Part shown: piece after piece, positions 8,237 through 18,268 of the stretch | Position numbering within the stretch: position 1 is the first letter of the stretch | Layout: the number at the start of each line of letters is the position of its first letter | Position numbers and translations under genes: made by a program | The notes under the pieces: model-generated | What the model saw: only the letters and a program-made list of their open reading frames with translations | Told to the model about the DNA's origin: nothing | Database searches by the model: none | Source: Rhodopseudomonas palustris | GTDB lineage: Bacteria; Pseudomonadota; Alphaproteobacteria; Rhizobiales; Xanthobacteraceae | Assembly (NCBI RefSeq): GCF_034479375.1 | Contig: NZ_CP140155.1 | Coordinates: 2,976,001 to 3,040,000, forward strand | Direction: 5' to 3' | Length of the DNA stretch: 64,000 nucleotides

Positions 8237-8254
8237 TGTCAATTTAACATGACA
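8237..8254. promoter_or_regulatory. PpsR/CrtJ-type box (TGT-N12-ACA)
   Basis: TGTCAATTTAACATGACA is an exact match to TGT-N12-ACA, the consensus bound by the photosystem repressor PpsR/CrtJ. It lies 254 bp upstream of pucB and 70 bp upstream of the kinase start, so it could control either gene. The match is by consensus only. Confidence 0.6.
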
Positions 8255-8262
8255 CTGAGGGG

Positions 8263-8311
8263 TGTCCGTGTCATACCGGACATCCTCAAACCGGTCCGCC
8301 GACTCCCGGAC
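8263..8311. promoter_or_regulatory. Two inverted repeats GTCCG-N8-CGGAC, 30 bp apart
   Basis: First: TGTCCG (8263-8268), 8 bp, CGGACA (8277-8282). Second: GTCCG (8294-8298), 8 bp, CGGAC (8307-8311). Same arms, same spacer, centres 30 bp apart (about three helical turns), and the second ends 12 bp before the bacteriophytochrome start. The likely ligand is the NarL-type regulator encoded after the kinase, giving autoregulation or puc control; this is inference. Confidence 0.55.
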
Positions 8312-8323
8312 ACGGAGAATTGA

Positions 8324-10660
8324 GTGAATGTGATGAACTCGGGCATTGACAACACGGCCGAGTTGATAGTCGCAGATCTCGACCCATTCGGCCAGTCCGG
8401 ATGTGAGCGCGAAGCGATTCATCTGCCCGGCTCGATTCAGCCGCACGGCGCCCTGCTGGCGCTGGCGCCGGACGATCTGCGCATCGTTCACGCCGGCGGC
8501 GACACCGCGACGCTGCTCGGGACGCCGGCCGGATCGCTGCCCGGCCGCGACGCCAGCGCGATCCTGTCGTCGGACCAGATCGCACGGTTGCGCGCCCTGC
8601 TCGGCCCGGATCGCAGGATCGAGCGGCCGCTGCACGCCTTCGCGCTGCATGCGCCGGACGCCACGCCGATCGATGTCGTGGTGCATCAGTCATCGGGCCT
8701 GCTGGTGCTGGAGTTCGAACCGCGTCGCGAGCCGGCGCCGGACAATTCGCTGGCGCTGGTGCAGTCGATGATCCGCCATGTGCAGCGCGCCGGAACGGTG
8801 CAGGCGTTCTGCGAGGCGATCGTCGCCGAGGTCCGCGCCGTCACCGGCTTCGAGCGGGTGATGATCTATCGCTTCACCGCCGACGGCAGCGGCGAGGTGA
8901 TGGCCGAATCCCGCGTCCCCGGCGTCGAGAGCTTCCTCGGACTGCGCTATCCGGAATCCGACATCCCGAAGCAGGCGCGCGCGCTCTATCTCACCAACTG
9001 GATCCGCGCGATTCCCGACGCGCGCAACGCGCCGGCGCCGATCACGCCGGCCGTCAATCCGCGCACCGGCCTGCGGCTAGACCTCAGCCAGAGCGTGATC
9101 CGCAGCGTGTCGCCGGCGCACCGGGTGTATCTGGCGCATATGGGCGTGGTGGCATCGATGTCGCTGTCGATCATCCAGCACGGCCGGTTGTGGGGCCTGA
9201 TCGCCTGCCATCACGGCGCGCCGCGCTTTCTGCCGTACCGGATGCGCGAGGCGTGCGAGCTGTTCGCCGAGATGGCGTCGTCGCAGCTCGAGGCCAAGGT
9301 CGCCGCCGAACAGCTCGAGGCGCGGCTGCGCAGCACCCGGATCCACGAAGAGCTGGTGACGCGGATGAGCCAGGAATCGGATCTGGCCGAGGGGCTGATC
9401 CGGTTTCATCCCAATCTGCTCGACTTCATTCCGGGGACCGGCGTCGCGCTGTGGATCGACGGCCAGTTCACCGGCCTCGGCCACACGCCGGACGCCGCCC
9501 AGACCGAAGCGCTGATCGGCTGGCTGACGGCGAACTCGAACGACGGCGTGTTTCACACCGACAGCCTGCCGCTGATCTATCCGCCGGCGAAAGCCTACGC
9601 CGACCGCGCCAGCGGCCTGATGGCGCTGTCGCTGTCGAAATCGCCGCGCGACTACGTGCTGTGGTTCCGGCCCGAAGTGGTGCGCACCGTCACCTGGGCC
9701 GGCAATCCGAACAAGCCGGTCGGCGTCGGCCCTGGCGGTGAATTCCTGACGCCGCGCCGCAGCTTCGCCGCGTGGCGGGAGTCGGTGCGGCTGCATGCCG
9801 AGCCGTGGCGCGCGTCCGAGATCGAGGCCGCGCACCGGCTGCGGCTGTCGCTGCTGGAGGTGGTGCTGCGGCGGATCGACGGCATCGCCCGCGAACGCAA
9901 ATCGGCGCGGCTGCTGCAGGAACAGTTGATGCGTCAGGTCGAACTCGGGTTGCGCCGGTCGCACGACGTCGCGCAGACCCTGCAGGAAGAGACCCGACGG
10001 CGCGTCTCGGTCGAGGCCGACCTGTCGCAGGTGCTGCGGCGGACGGTCGAGGATCAGGAAGCCGAACGGCTGCGGATCGCGCGCGAACTGCACGATACGC
10101 TCGGCCAGTCGCTGACGCTGCTGCAGCTCGGCTTCGAAAAGCTCGGCCAGGTCGCGCCCGACAATGGCGAACTACAGAGCCGCGTCGCCGGCATGAGGAG
10201 TCTCACCGCCCATATCGGCCAGCAGGTCAACCGGCTGGCGTGGGAGATCCGGCCGACCGCGCTCGACGATCTCGGCATCCAGACCGCGATCCAGCATCTG
10301 CTCGACGCCTGGAGCGAGAAGGCGCAGGTGCAGTTCGACCTGCACATGACGCTCGGCGACCGCCGCCTGCCGCCGGCGATCGAGACCACGCTCTATCGCG
10401 TGCTGCAGGAAGCGCTGACCAACATCGTCCGCCACGCCGCCGCGAGCCACGTCAGCGTCATCCTGCGGTTGTCGGACCAGCAGGTGACGATGGTGGTCGA
10501 GGACGACGGCCGCGGCTTCGTCAATCCCGACGCCGGTCGCCCGCCGGAGCGGCTCGGCCTGCTCGGCATCCGCGAGCGGCTGACGCTGGTCCGCGGCTCG
10601 CTCGAAATCGAATCCGCGCCCGGCAAGGGCACCGCTCTGTACGCACGAGTTCCGTTGTAA
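8324..10660 (+). CDS. Bacteriophytochrome histidine kinase (PAS-GAF-PHY-HisKA_3-HATPase), RpBphP4-like
   Basis: 778-residue red/far-red light sensor kinase. PAS: the biliverdin-binding Cys27 is present in GCEREAIHLPGSIQPHG. GAF: RYPESDIPKQAR is the PASDIP-type motif contacting the chromophore. PHY: the tongue motif PRxSF is seen in LTPRRSFAAW. Kinase: HisKA_3-type dimerisation domain with His590 in ARELHDTLGQSLTLLQ and a C-terminal HATPase (ALTNIVRHAA, DDGRGF), i.e. the NarX/DesK class rather than the usual HWE or HisKA of phytochromes. GTG 8324 has GGAG 6 bp upstream; ATG 8333 is an alternative. Its placement beside pucBA and a NarL regulator matches the RpBphP4 locus of R. palustris, whose CGA009 copy lost the Cys and became a redox sensor. 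This copy keeps it. Confidence 0.94.
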   Translation: MNVMNSGIDNTAELIVADLDPFGQSGCEREAIHLPGSIQPHGALLALAPDDLRIVHAGGDTATLLGTPAGSLPGRDASAILSSDQIARLRALLGPDRRIERPLHAFALHAPDATPIDVVVHQSSGLLVLEFEPRREPAPDNSLALVQSMIRHVQRAGTVQAFCEAIVAEVRAVTGFERVMIYRFTADGSGEVMAESRVPGVESFLGLRYPESDIPKQARALYLTNWIRAIPDARNAPAPITPAVNPRTGLRLDLSQSVIRSVSPAHRVYLAHMGVVASMSLSIIQHGRLWGLIACHHGAPRFLPYRMREACELFAEMASSQLEAKVAAEQLEARLRSTRIHEELVTRMSQESDLAEGLIRFHPNLLDFIPGTGVALWIDGQFTGLGHTPDAAQTEALIGWLTANSNDGVFHTDSLPLIYPPAKAYADRASGLMALSLSKSPRDYVLWFRPEVVRTVTWAGNPNKPVGVGPGGEFLTPRRSFAAWRESVRLHAEPWRASEIEAAHRLRLSLLEVVLRRIDGIARERKSARLLQEQLMRQVELGLRRSHDVAQTLQEETRRRVSVEADLSQVLRRTVEDQEAERLRIARELHDTLGQSLTLLQLGFEKLGQVAPDNGELQSRVAGMRSLTAHIGQQVNRLAWEIRPTALDDLGIQTAIQHLLDAWSEKAQVQFDLHMTLGDRRLPPAIETTLYRVLQEALTNIVRHAAASHVSVILRLSDQQVTMVVEDDGRGFVNPDAGRPPERLGLLGIRERLTLVRGSLEIESAPGKGTALYARVPL

Positions 10661-10678
10661 AGCATGGAAGCACATCCG

Positions 10679-11350
10679 ATGGACCAGCAGGCCCCCTCCC
10701 GATTGCGCGTCTTCCTCGCCGACGATCATCCGGTCGTGCTCAGCGGCATGAAGGCCCTCGTCGCCGGCGATCCCGCCATCGAAGTCGTCGGCGAGGCGAG
10801 CGACGGCCCGAACGCGTTGCGCCGCGCGACCGAGCTTCGGCCCGACGTCGCTGTACTCGATCTGTCGATGCCGGGCCTGAACGGCATCGAGGTGGCGCGG
10901 AAGTTTCTCGCCGCCTGCCCCGAATGCCGGGTGCTGGTGCTGACCGTGCACGAGGACGGCGCTTACTTGCGCCAGTTGCTCGACCTCGGCGTGTCCGGCT
11001 ACGTGCTGAAGCGCTCCGCCACCGAGGAGCTGATCCGAGGCATCCACGCGGTCGGCACCGGCGGCATCTATCTCGATCCGGCGATCGCCGGCCGCGCCAT
11101 CGGCCGCAGCGCCCCGCATGTGCACGACAGCAACGAGCACAGCGCGGTGTCCGAACTGTCGACCCGCGAGATCGAGGTGCTGCGTCTCGCCGCCGTCGGC
11201 CACAGCAACAAGACGATCGCCGCCAAGCTGCAGATCGGCGCCAAGAGCGTCGAGACCTACAAGGCCCGCGGCATGGCCAAGCTCGGCTTCCACAACCGCG
11301 TCGAAGTCGTCCGCTTCGCGCTCAGCATGGGCTGGCTGGCGGACCCATAG
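10679..11350 (+). CDS. NarL/FixJ-family response regulator, partner of the bacteriophytochrome
   Basis: 223 residues from ATG 10679 (GGAAG 8 bp upstream); ATG 10664, 3 bp past the kinase stop, is an alternative with no ribosome site. Receiver: acidic pair Asp15-Asp16 and phospho-acceptor Asp61 in VLDLSMPG. C-terminal LuxR-type HTH (LSTREIEVLRLAAVGHSNKT). HisKA_3 kinases normally pair with NarL-type regulators, and the genes are adjacent, so it very probably receives phosphate from the phytochrome and controls transcription of pucBAC or other LH genes. The paired inverted repeats at 8263-8311 are a candidate target. Confidence 0.93.
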   Translation: MDQQAPSRLRVFLADDHPVVLSGMKALVAGDPAIEVVGEASDGPNALRRATELRPDVAVLDLSMPGLNGIEVARKFLAACPECRVLVLTVHEDGAYLRQLLDLGVSGYVLKRSATEELIRGIHAVGTGGIYLDPAIAGRAIGRSAPHVHDSNEHSAVSELSTREIEVLRLAAVGHSNKTIAAKLQIGAKSVETYKARGMAKLGFHNRVEVVRFALSMGWLADP

Positions 11351-11377
11351 AATTACCACACGCCGCATTTCGAAGTC

Positions 11378-11473
11378 ATTCGTCATGGCCGGGCTCGTCC
11401 CGGCCATCCACGTCCTTGCTCCCTTGCCACGCTCGATGCGTGGATGCCCGGCACAAGGCCGGGCATGACGAAT
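11378..11473. repeat. Palindromic intergenic repeat (family A)
   Basis: 96-bp imperfect palindrome with ends ATTCGTCATG and CATGACGAAT and inner arms CCGGGCTCGTCCCGGCCATCC. It lies between the convergent response regulator and DUF2249 gene. Same family as the copies at 13936, 20977 and 53501. Confidence 0.85.
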
Positions 11474-11492
11474 ACTTGAGCGACGAGAACGA

Positions 11493-11744
11493 CTACGCCG
11501 CCCGCCGCAGTTCCACGCGCCACACCTCCGGGCCCTGCTCCAGATAGTTCCACTGGCAGTCGTCGCCGTGGACGGATTCGAGGAAGTAGCGCAGCGGCCG
11601 CGGGTCGTGGTCGACGACGATCTGCATCCCCTGCCCCGGCTGCAGATTGTAGAACAGCCGCGGAATGATCTCGTGGCGCTGCTGGGGCGGGATCTCGCGC
11701 ACGTCGAGAACGCGTTCGGTGGCGGATACGGCATCGGTCATCAT
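11493..11744 (-). CDS. DUF2249-domain protein
   Basis: 83 residues: LDVREIPPQQRHEIIPRLFYNLQPGQ and later VVDHDPRPLRYFLE match the DUF2249 domain, a small TusA-like fold common beside nitric-oxide and denitrification genes. Function is not established. AGGAG lies just upstream, so either ATG 11744 or ATG 11741 can start it. It is the last gene of a minus-strand group with nnrU and nnrS, 41 bp after the nnrS stop. The much longer frame covering it is a shadow of nnrS. Confidence 0.85.
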   Translation of the reverse strand: MMTDAVSATERVLDVREIPPQQRHEIIPRLFYNLQPGQGMQIVVDHDPRPLRYFLESVHGDDCQWNYLEQGPEVWRVELRRAA

Positions 11745-11785
11745 GGTTCTCCTGCGAGGTCGGTCGTCGAAGCGGAGCGGCGCCG

Positions 11786-13012
11786 TCAGTGCGGCTTGCC
11801 GCGGGAAAGCAGCGTCGGGCCGTAGCTCAGCGCGAAGCCGAGGAAAGCGACCGACCAGCCCAGCACCGAGAGATGCAGCAGCGGATCGCTCCACGACGGC
11901 AGCAGCGCCGCGCCGACCCGCGCCGCCACCGCCAACAGGGCGGCGAGATAGACCGCCTGGGTCGGCAGCGACGCCCGCAATTCCTGCCCGGTATGGCCGA
12001 GCGACGCGCGGGTCATCACCGCGAGCGTCATGATGCCGGCGCCGCCGACCATCCAGGCATGGATGCCGGCGCTGGGCGGTGCGAGCCCGAAGGCCGCGCA
12101 GGCGGTGAGCAGGAAGCCGAGCGGCACGAACAGATAGCCGACATGCAATACCAGCAGCAGCGGTTCCCGCAGCGTGCGGTCGCCGGCCCAGCGCGCCAGC
12201 CGGACCAGATGCAGCACGCCGGCCAGCGCCAACGCCGTGCCGGTCACCGGACTCACCGGCAGCACGATCCATAGCACCAGCGTCGCGGCGCTGAAGGCGA
12301 CGATCGCCATATCGAGCTTGTTGAACGGAACCGGCAGTCGACCGGGATTCTCGCGCACCAGCCAGTTGCGGGTGAAGCTCGGCGTGATCCGTCCGCCGAT
12401 CAGCGAAATCAGCAGGATCACCACGCCGATGCCGGCGCGGATGCCGTAATCGGCGGAGCCGTTGAAGTGCGCCTCGAGATGAAAGGCGATGTTGCCGGCG
12501 AGCAGCAGCGTCAGCAGAGCGACGATGTTGAGATTGCCCCAGTTCTTCCCCGCGGCGATCTCGCGCGCCGCCGCGAGCGCGACCAGCGCCATGAAGCTCG
12601 CATCGACCAGCATCGCGACCAGCCAGCCGGTGTCGGCCGAGAACGTCACGCACAGCCGCCCGGCGAGCCAGGTCAGCACCAGCACCAGCAACGGTTTGCC
12701 CTGCAACGGTAGCCGGCCGGTCCAGTTCGGGATCGCGGTGAGCAGGAACCCGGTGATCACTGCGGGCAGATAGCCGTACAGCATCTCGTGGACGTGCCAG
12801 TCGCGGGGAGCGAACGCCGTCTGCAGCGTCAGGTCGCCGTGATACACCGGCAGCCACAACGCCACCGCGACGGCGGCGAACACGGCGCCGAACAGGAAGA
12901 ACGGCCGGAAGCCTGCGGACAGCAAGGTCCAGCCGCCTTGCGAGCGATAGCGTGGCACCGGCTTGCGCTTGGCCGGACCGGGTGCGGAAGGATCGATCGT
13001 CGTGCTGCTCAT
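11786..13012 (-). CDS. nnrS: NnrS-family membrane protein
   Basis: 408-residue, about 12-TM haem- and copper-containing membrane protein linked to the response to nitric oxide and nitrosative stress in denitrifiers. Family features: GFRPFFLFGAVFA near the N-terminus, DWHVHEMLYGYLPAVITGFLLTAIPNWTG with the conserved histidines, WLAGR, and GGRITPSFTRNWL. ATG 13012 (MSSTTIDP) is preferred over 13099, whose extra residues are not family-like. It lies between nnrU and the DUF2249 gene on the same strand. Confidence 0.92.
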   Translation of the reverse strand: MSSTTIDPSAPGPAKRKPVPRYRSQGGWTLLSAGFRPFFLFGAVFAAVAVALWLPVYHGDLTLQTAFAPRDWHVHEMLYGYLPAVITGFLLTAIPNWTGRLPLQGKPLLVLVLTWLAGRLCVTFSADTGWLVAMLVDASFMALVALAAAREIAAGKNWGNLNIVALLTLLLAGNIAFHLEAHFNGSADYGIRAGIGVVILLISLIGGRITPSFTRNWLVRENPGRLPVPFNKLDMAIVAFSAATLVLWIVLPVSPVTGTALALAGVLHLVRLARWAGDRTLREPLLLVLHVGYLFVPLGFLLTACAAFGLAPPSAGIHAWMVGGAGIMTLAVMTRASLGHTGQELRASLPTQAVYLAALLAVAARVGAALLPSWSDPLLHLSVLGWSVAFLGFALSYGPTLLSRGKPH

Positions 13013-13138
13013 GGCGTCCACCGGGTGTGCGCTGCGGTCCTCCGCCAGCGTCCGATGGATGTAGGAGCGCCCCGCCGGCACGAAGTTGTGCCAACGCAAA
13101 CTCGCGAACGATTTGCGACTGGTTCCCGTCGGAACGCC

Positions 13139-13831
13139 TCAAGGCAGCGGCGAGACGCCGATCACCAGCGGATGTAGCAGAAGCAATACGAGCCAGGCGG
13201 CAAGGCCAATCGCGACCCGCGCGAGGCTGATCCGCCATGACCGCGGCTTGAAGCGCCCGGCAATCAGCGCGGCGAACGGCCAGAACGAGGTGCGCGCCGC
13301 GAGCGCGTTCCAGGCGTCGGCACCGATCCGCCGGCGCTTGCGACGATCGATGATCGCCATGCCCGCGAGCGCGATCAGCGCGAAGAAGCCGAACAGCAGG
13401 ACATGGGCGAGGTCACCGTTCGGAACCACATGGGCGGCGGCCCACAATCCGATCGCCCATAGCAGCGGATGCCGGACGATGCCGACGATGCCCGGCTGCT
13501 CCGGATCGAAGCGTTTGCGTGGATCGCCGCCGAACGACAGCGGATTGGCGGCGCCGATGCCGAAGGCCGCGAGCTGGCAGGCCAGCGGCAGCGCCAGATT
13601 GGGAATCCACATCTGCCACGGCTCGAACGCCCACAATTCGACGAACGGCGCGCGGCCGGTGGCGACGATCAGCCAGGTCAGCACGATCAGCGACTCGATG
13701 CTGTAGGCGATCAGGAAGCCGGTTTCGCCGAGTGCCTGCACCAGCCTGGCACGAACCGCGGGCCGCGCCGGAACGGCATGGCTGAGCAGGAACACGACGA
13801 ACGCCGCGACGAACTCGGTCCAGCCGGTCAA
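13139..13831 (-). CDS. nnrU: NnrU-family membrane protein
   Basis: 230 residues with about six hydrophobic helices and the NnrU signature SHAVPARP...RLVQALGE near the N-terminus and the GIVGIVRHPLLWAIGLWAAAHV core. NnrU proteins occur with denitrification genes (first described with nitrite and nitric-oxide reductase in Rhodobacter sphaeroides); biochemical role unclear. First gene of the nnrU-nnrS-DUF2249 group, with a 126-bp spacer before nnrS. No clear NnrR/FNR box was found upstream. Confidence 0.9.
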   Translation of the reverse strand: MTGWTEFVAAFVVFLLSHAVPARPAVRARLVQALGETGFLIAYSIESLIVLTWLIVATGRAPFVELWAFEPWQMWIPNLALPLACQLAAFGIGAANPLSFGGDPRKRFDPEQPGIVGIVRHPLLWAIGLWAAAHVVPNGDLAHVLLFGFFALIALAGMAIIDRRKRRRIGADAWNALAARTSFWPFAALIAGRFKPRSWRISLARVAIGLAAWLVLLLLHPLVIGVSPLP

Positions 13832-13935
13832 TTCATCTCCTCAGCCTGTTCATGGTCCCGACCCGCGCGCGCTCGCGTCATCTGCGCTGGCAGCACCTTC
13901 GATCACTTCGCGAAAGTCCGTTTTGCCAAGCAGTC

Positions 13936-14025
13936 CGTCGTGGCCGGGCTCGTCCCGGCCATCCACGTCTTTTCCGCGGCTGCCGCTGCAAGGCGTGGAT
14001 GCCCGGCACAAGGCCGGGCATGACG
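13936..14025. repeat. Palindromic intergenic repeat (family A)
   Basis: 90-bp copy of the family A palindrome, upstream of nnrU and downstream of pgm. First arm begins CGTCGTGGCC where other copies have CGTCATGGCC; the far end reads CCGGGCATGACG. Confidence 0.85.
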
Positions 14026-14101
14026 AGTTTGAATGGAAGCGCCCGAGATCACGACCGCATTTCCGGACGGGCTCTCAGGATGACGCCCCTTGCGGTCTAC
14101 C

Positions 14102-15754
<1,653 letters not shown>

Positions 15755-15883
15755 TATCGCACTCCATGCCGTGATCGAGAAACGCCCGGATCAGGACGCG
15801 ATCCCTCGCCTGCCCCGCGGCGGCCGTCAAGGCCGCACCGGCTGCAGATGCTCCGGCAATTGGGCAGGCGATGCGCGGAGGCG

Positions 15884-16717
15884 CTACGGCCCCATCGCCC
15901 GCGGGTCGCTGTTCAACCTTCGGGTATCCACCGGACCGAGCCTGCTGTTGGCATCTTCCGACAGGAACTGGTCGAGCGTCGACTGGATCCGCGCCTTGAC
16001 GCTGTCGGGGCCGCGGTCGCTCAGCTCGGTGTGCTGGGCGCCGGTGTCGATGATCTCGATGCCGGCCTGCTTGGCGACGTTCGGATCGGGCAGCACGCCG
16101 GGATCGGTCTTGAAGTGCGGGTCCTTGGACCGGAACGACAATATCTTGGCGAAGCCGGAGGTCACGAACGGCACCCGCAGATTGTCCAGCGTCACCACCC
16201 GCCGCACCAGTTCCGGATGCTGCTGGGCGAAGAACATCGAGATGTCGCCGCCGTTGGAGTGGCCGACCAGCGTCAGATGATCGTAGTCGGCGCTCGGGAC
16301 GATCTTCTTGAGCTGGTTGATGGCGAAGAAGATGTTCTTCTCGCCGCGCTCGTAGACCGCCAGCCGGCCGACATAGAGCGAGCCCTGATGCGTCATCAGC
16401 GGCGCGTCGGTCGGCAGATCGTGCTGGATACTCGCGACCAGATAGCCGCGCGCCGCGAGAACGTTGGCGAGGAACGAGTATTCGGTGTTCTTGACGGTGT
16501 TGCCGTGGCTGACGATGGCGACCGGTAGCGTCGACAGGCCGGCCTCTGATTTCATCTCGGCGTCGCGGCGCACCGCGAGGTAGACGGCGATCGGCCGCTT
16601 CCGCGCTTCGTCGTAGAAGCTCAGCGTCTCGTGCCTGATCGCCCAATGGCTGAACGTGAAATAAGCAGCGGCAGCCACCGCGCTCAGCCCCAGCAACACT
16701 GTCAATGGTCGCTTCAT
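15884..16717 (-). CDS. Alpha/beta-hydrolase with N-terminal membrane anchor or signal
   Basis: 277 residues. The first ~22 residues (MKRPLTVLLGLSAVAAAAYF) form a hydrophobic signal or anchor, placing the catalytic domain in the periplasm. Nucleophile elbow GHSNGG near residue 150 and a SHGN oxyanion-type motif near 70 (VAIVSHGN); the catalytic His may lie in GAQHTELSDRGP. The fold is that of dienelactone-hydrolase or platelet-activating-factor-acetylhydrolase-like enzymes; substrate unknown. It stands before pgm on the same strand with a 129-bp gap, and a functional link is not evident. Confidence 0.8.
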   Translation of the reverse strand: MKRPLTVLLGLSAVAAAAYFTFSHWAIRHETLSFYDEARKRPIAVYLAVRRDAEMKSEAGLSTLPVAIVSHGNTVKNTEYSFLANVLAARGYLVASIQHDLPTDAPLMTHQGSLYVGRLAVYERGEKNIFFAINQLKKIVPSADYDHLTLVGHSNGGDISMFFAQQHPELVRRVVTLDNLRVPFVTSGFAKILSFRSKDPHFKTDPGVLPDPNVAKQAGIEIIDTGAQHTELSDRGPDSVKARIQSTLDQFLSEDANSRLGPVDTRRLNSDPRAMGP

Positions 16718-16904
16718 CGATGATCCGTTGCGGCCGTTACGTCAGACACTCTATTTGGGCCGTCAGACTAGCGCAGAAAGACCATCGATTAGAACGGGAT
16801 AGATTAAATTTTGGAAACCGCGACTTTCGCTGCAGCGCGAAACAGCGCTTTCGGGGCCATCGGCGGCGTAACGGTGGGCAGTCTTCCGTCAGGCAGAATT
16901 CCGA

Positions 16905-17279
16905 TCAGGCGGTGATTTCGGCCAGAAGGGTCGTCACCTGGCCCGACGTGTACGGCTTGGCCAGGAACCGGCCGCCGTCCGGCAGATCGGTTGCGCAGAC
17001 GTTGATCCGCCCCGACGTCGCGATGATCTTGATCGGCGGCCAACGGCCGCTGATTGCGCGCGCCAGCTTCAGCCCATCCATCGATCCGGGAATCTGAATG
17101 TCCGTGAACACGACGCGGATGTCATGGCGGCTCTCGAGAATCGCGATCGCGTCGTCGGCATTGCTCGCCTCGACAGCCTCGAAGCCGGCGTCCTCGATCA
17201 TGTCGATCGCGTTCATGCGCAGTAGTGCTTCGTCTTCGACGACGAGGACGATCAGCTTCGTGCTCATCGAGTCGGGCAT
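16905..17279 (-). CDS. Single-domain response regulator receiver
   Basis: 124-residue CheY-like receiver without output domain: acidic VVEDEALLRMN at 13-23, phospho-acceptor Asp60 in VVFTDIQIPGSMDG, conserved Thr/Ser in IIATSGR and Lys in FLAKPY. Such stand-alone receivers in Rhizobiales act as phosphate sinks or through protein contacts. GAGGT precedes ATG 17279; ATG 17267 (MSTKL) is an alternative. No kinase gene is adjacent. The 187 bp downstream of it (16718-16904) show nothing recognisable. Confidence 0.88.
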   Translation of the reverse strand: MPDSMSTKLIVLVVEDEALLRMNAIDMIEDAGFEAVEASNADDAIAILESRHDIRVVFTDIQIPGSMDGLKLARAISGRWPPIKIIATSGRINVCATDLPDGGRFLAKPYTSGQVTTLLAEITA

Positions 17280-17407
17280 TCTCTTGACCTCATGTAGAGG
17301 TCAGTCAAAGGTTCTGGCGGTCGATCGTTCCGGGCGAGACCGAGAATCACTAATGGACTCGCGAACTTCGCTATCTCGTCGGTTAGTTCCGCGGTCTGCG
17401 GCGGAAC

Positions 17408-18244
17408 TCACAACAGCTTTCCGTCGGATCCGAAGAACGGATGCGGGCCGTCGTAAGCGCCGATCGGGACCTGGTGGGTGACGAGGTCGCCGAAGCTGTC
17501 GTCGGCGAACCAGGCGTGCAGATGAAACGCCGGCGGCTCGATCCGGAACGATGGTTCGAGCAGTTCGCCGAGATCGAGTGCAACCGCGTGGTTCGGCGCG
17601 GGGCAGATCGTGGCCGGCACGCCGGCGAATTGCGTCAGCGTGGCCCGATGGACGTGACCCGCGGCCACCAGCTTGACCCACGGATAGCGCTCCACGATCG
17701 TCGCGAAGGCGGAGGCGTTGCGCAGATTCTGGCGGTCCATGTGCCAGATCCCGGTGCGGAACGGCGGATGATGCAGGAACAGCAGCGCCGGCCGCCGGTC
17801 GGACGACGACAGCACGGCATCGAGCCATTGCAGCGTATCGTCGTCGAGTTCGCCGTGCGGCTGGCCGTGCACGCTGGAATCCAGCAGCACGACGTCGACG
17901 TCGCCGACCGGCTGCACCTGATTGAGCGCGCCCTCGGCCGGAAACAAAGGCTGGGCGAACGCCGTGCGCATCAGATCGCGCGAATCGTGATTGCCCGGTA
18001 TGGCGACCAGCGGAATCTGCAGCGGCGCCAGCAACCGCGTCAGATGCGCATATTCCTCCTCGGTCGGCGTGTCGGCGAGATCACCGGAAATCACCACGAG
18101 GTCGGGCCGCGGCGCCAGCGCGTTCAGCGTGGCGACGCAGCGTTCCAGCGCGCGCGCGGTGTCGACCTTGCCGTAAGCGAGGCTGTCCGGCGCCTTGATA
18201 TGCAGATCGGAAATCTGCGCGATCAGGATCGGCTTTTGCGCCAT
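17408..18244 (-). CDS. Calcineurin-like cyclic-nucleotide/glycerophospho-type phosphodiesterase
   Basis: 278-residue binuclear metallophosphoesterase of the CpdA/GpdQ class. Metal ligands in order: Asp13 and His15 in ISDLHIK, GDLAD near 55, GNHDSR near 85, LHHPPF near 155, GHVHRA near 195. No signal peptide, so cytoplasmic. It is the last gene of a five-gene minus-strand operon (binding protein, two permeases, ATPase, this gene), 24 bp after the ATPase. With the Pho box upstream of the operon this favours hydrolysis of an imported phosphodiester such as glycerophosphodiesters over a role in cAMP turnover (inference). Confidence 0.88.
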   Translation of the reverse strand: MAQKPILIAQISDLHIKAPDSLAYGKVDTARALERCVATLNALAPRPDLVVISGDLADTPTEEEYAHLTRLLAPLQIPLVAIPGNHDSRDLMRTAFAQPLFPAEGALNQVQPVGDVDVVLLDSSVHGQPHGELDDDTLQWLDAVLSSSDRRPALLFLHHPPFRTGIWHMDRQNLRNASAFATIVERYPWVKLVAAGHVHRATLTQFAGVPATICPAPNHAVALDLGELLEPSFRIEPPAFHLHAWFADDSFGDLVTHQVPIGAYDGPHPFFGSDGKLL

Positions 18245-18268
18245 CGTCGTCTCCTTGTCAGTCGTGTC

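Larger units (their letters stand above)
7984..8323. other. Divergent promoter region between pucB and the bacteriophytochrome gene
   Basis: A 340-bp non-coding region; the minus-strand frames crossing it are shadows. It holds a PpsR/CrtJ-type box (8237-8254) and two inverted repeats (8263-8311), annotated separately. It also holds an ATCAC-N6-GTGAT inverted repeat around 8195-8210. I cannot place -35/-10 elements with confidence. Confidence 0.6.

Noticed and set aside
8189..8686. Minus-strand gene across the pucB-phytochrome promoter
   Set aside because: Antisense to the phytochrome start, crosses regulatory repeats, and has Arg-rich shadow composition.
13832..13935. NnrR/FNR box before nnrU
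   Set aside because: Only partial half-sites are visible; no TTGAT-N4-ATCAA or close match.
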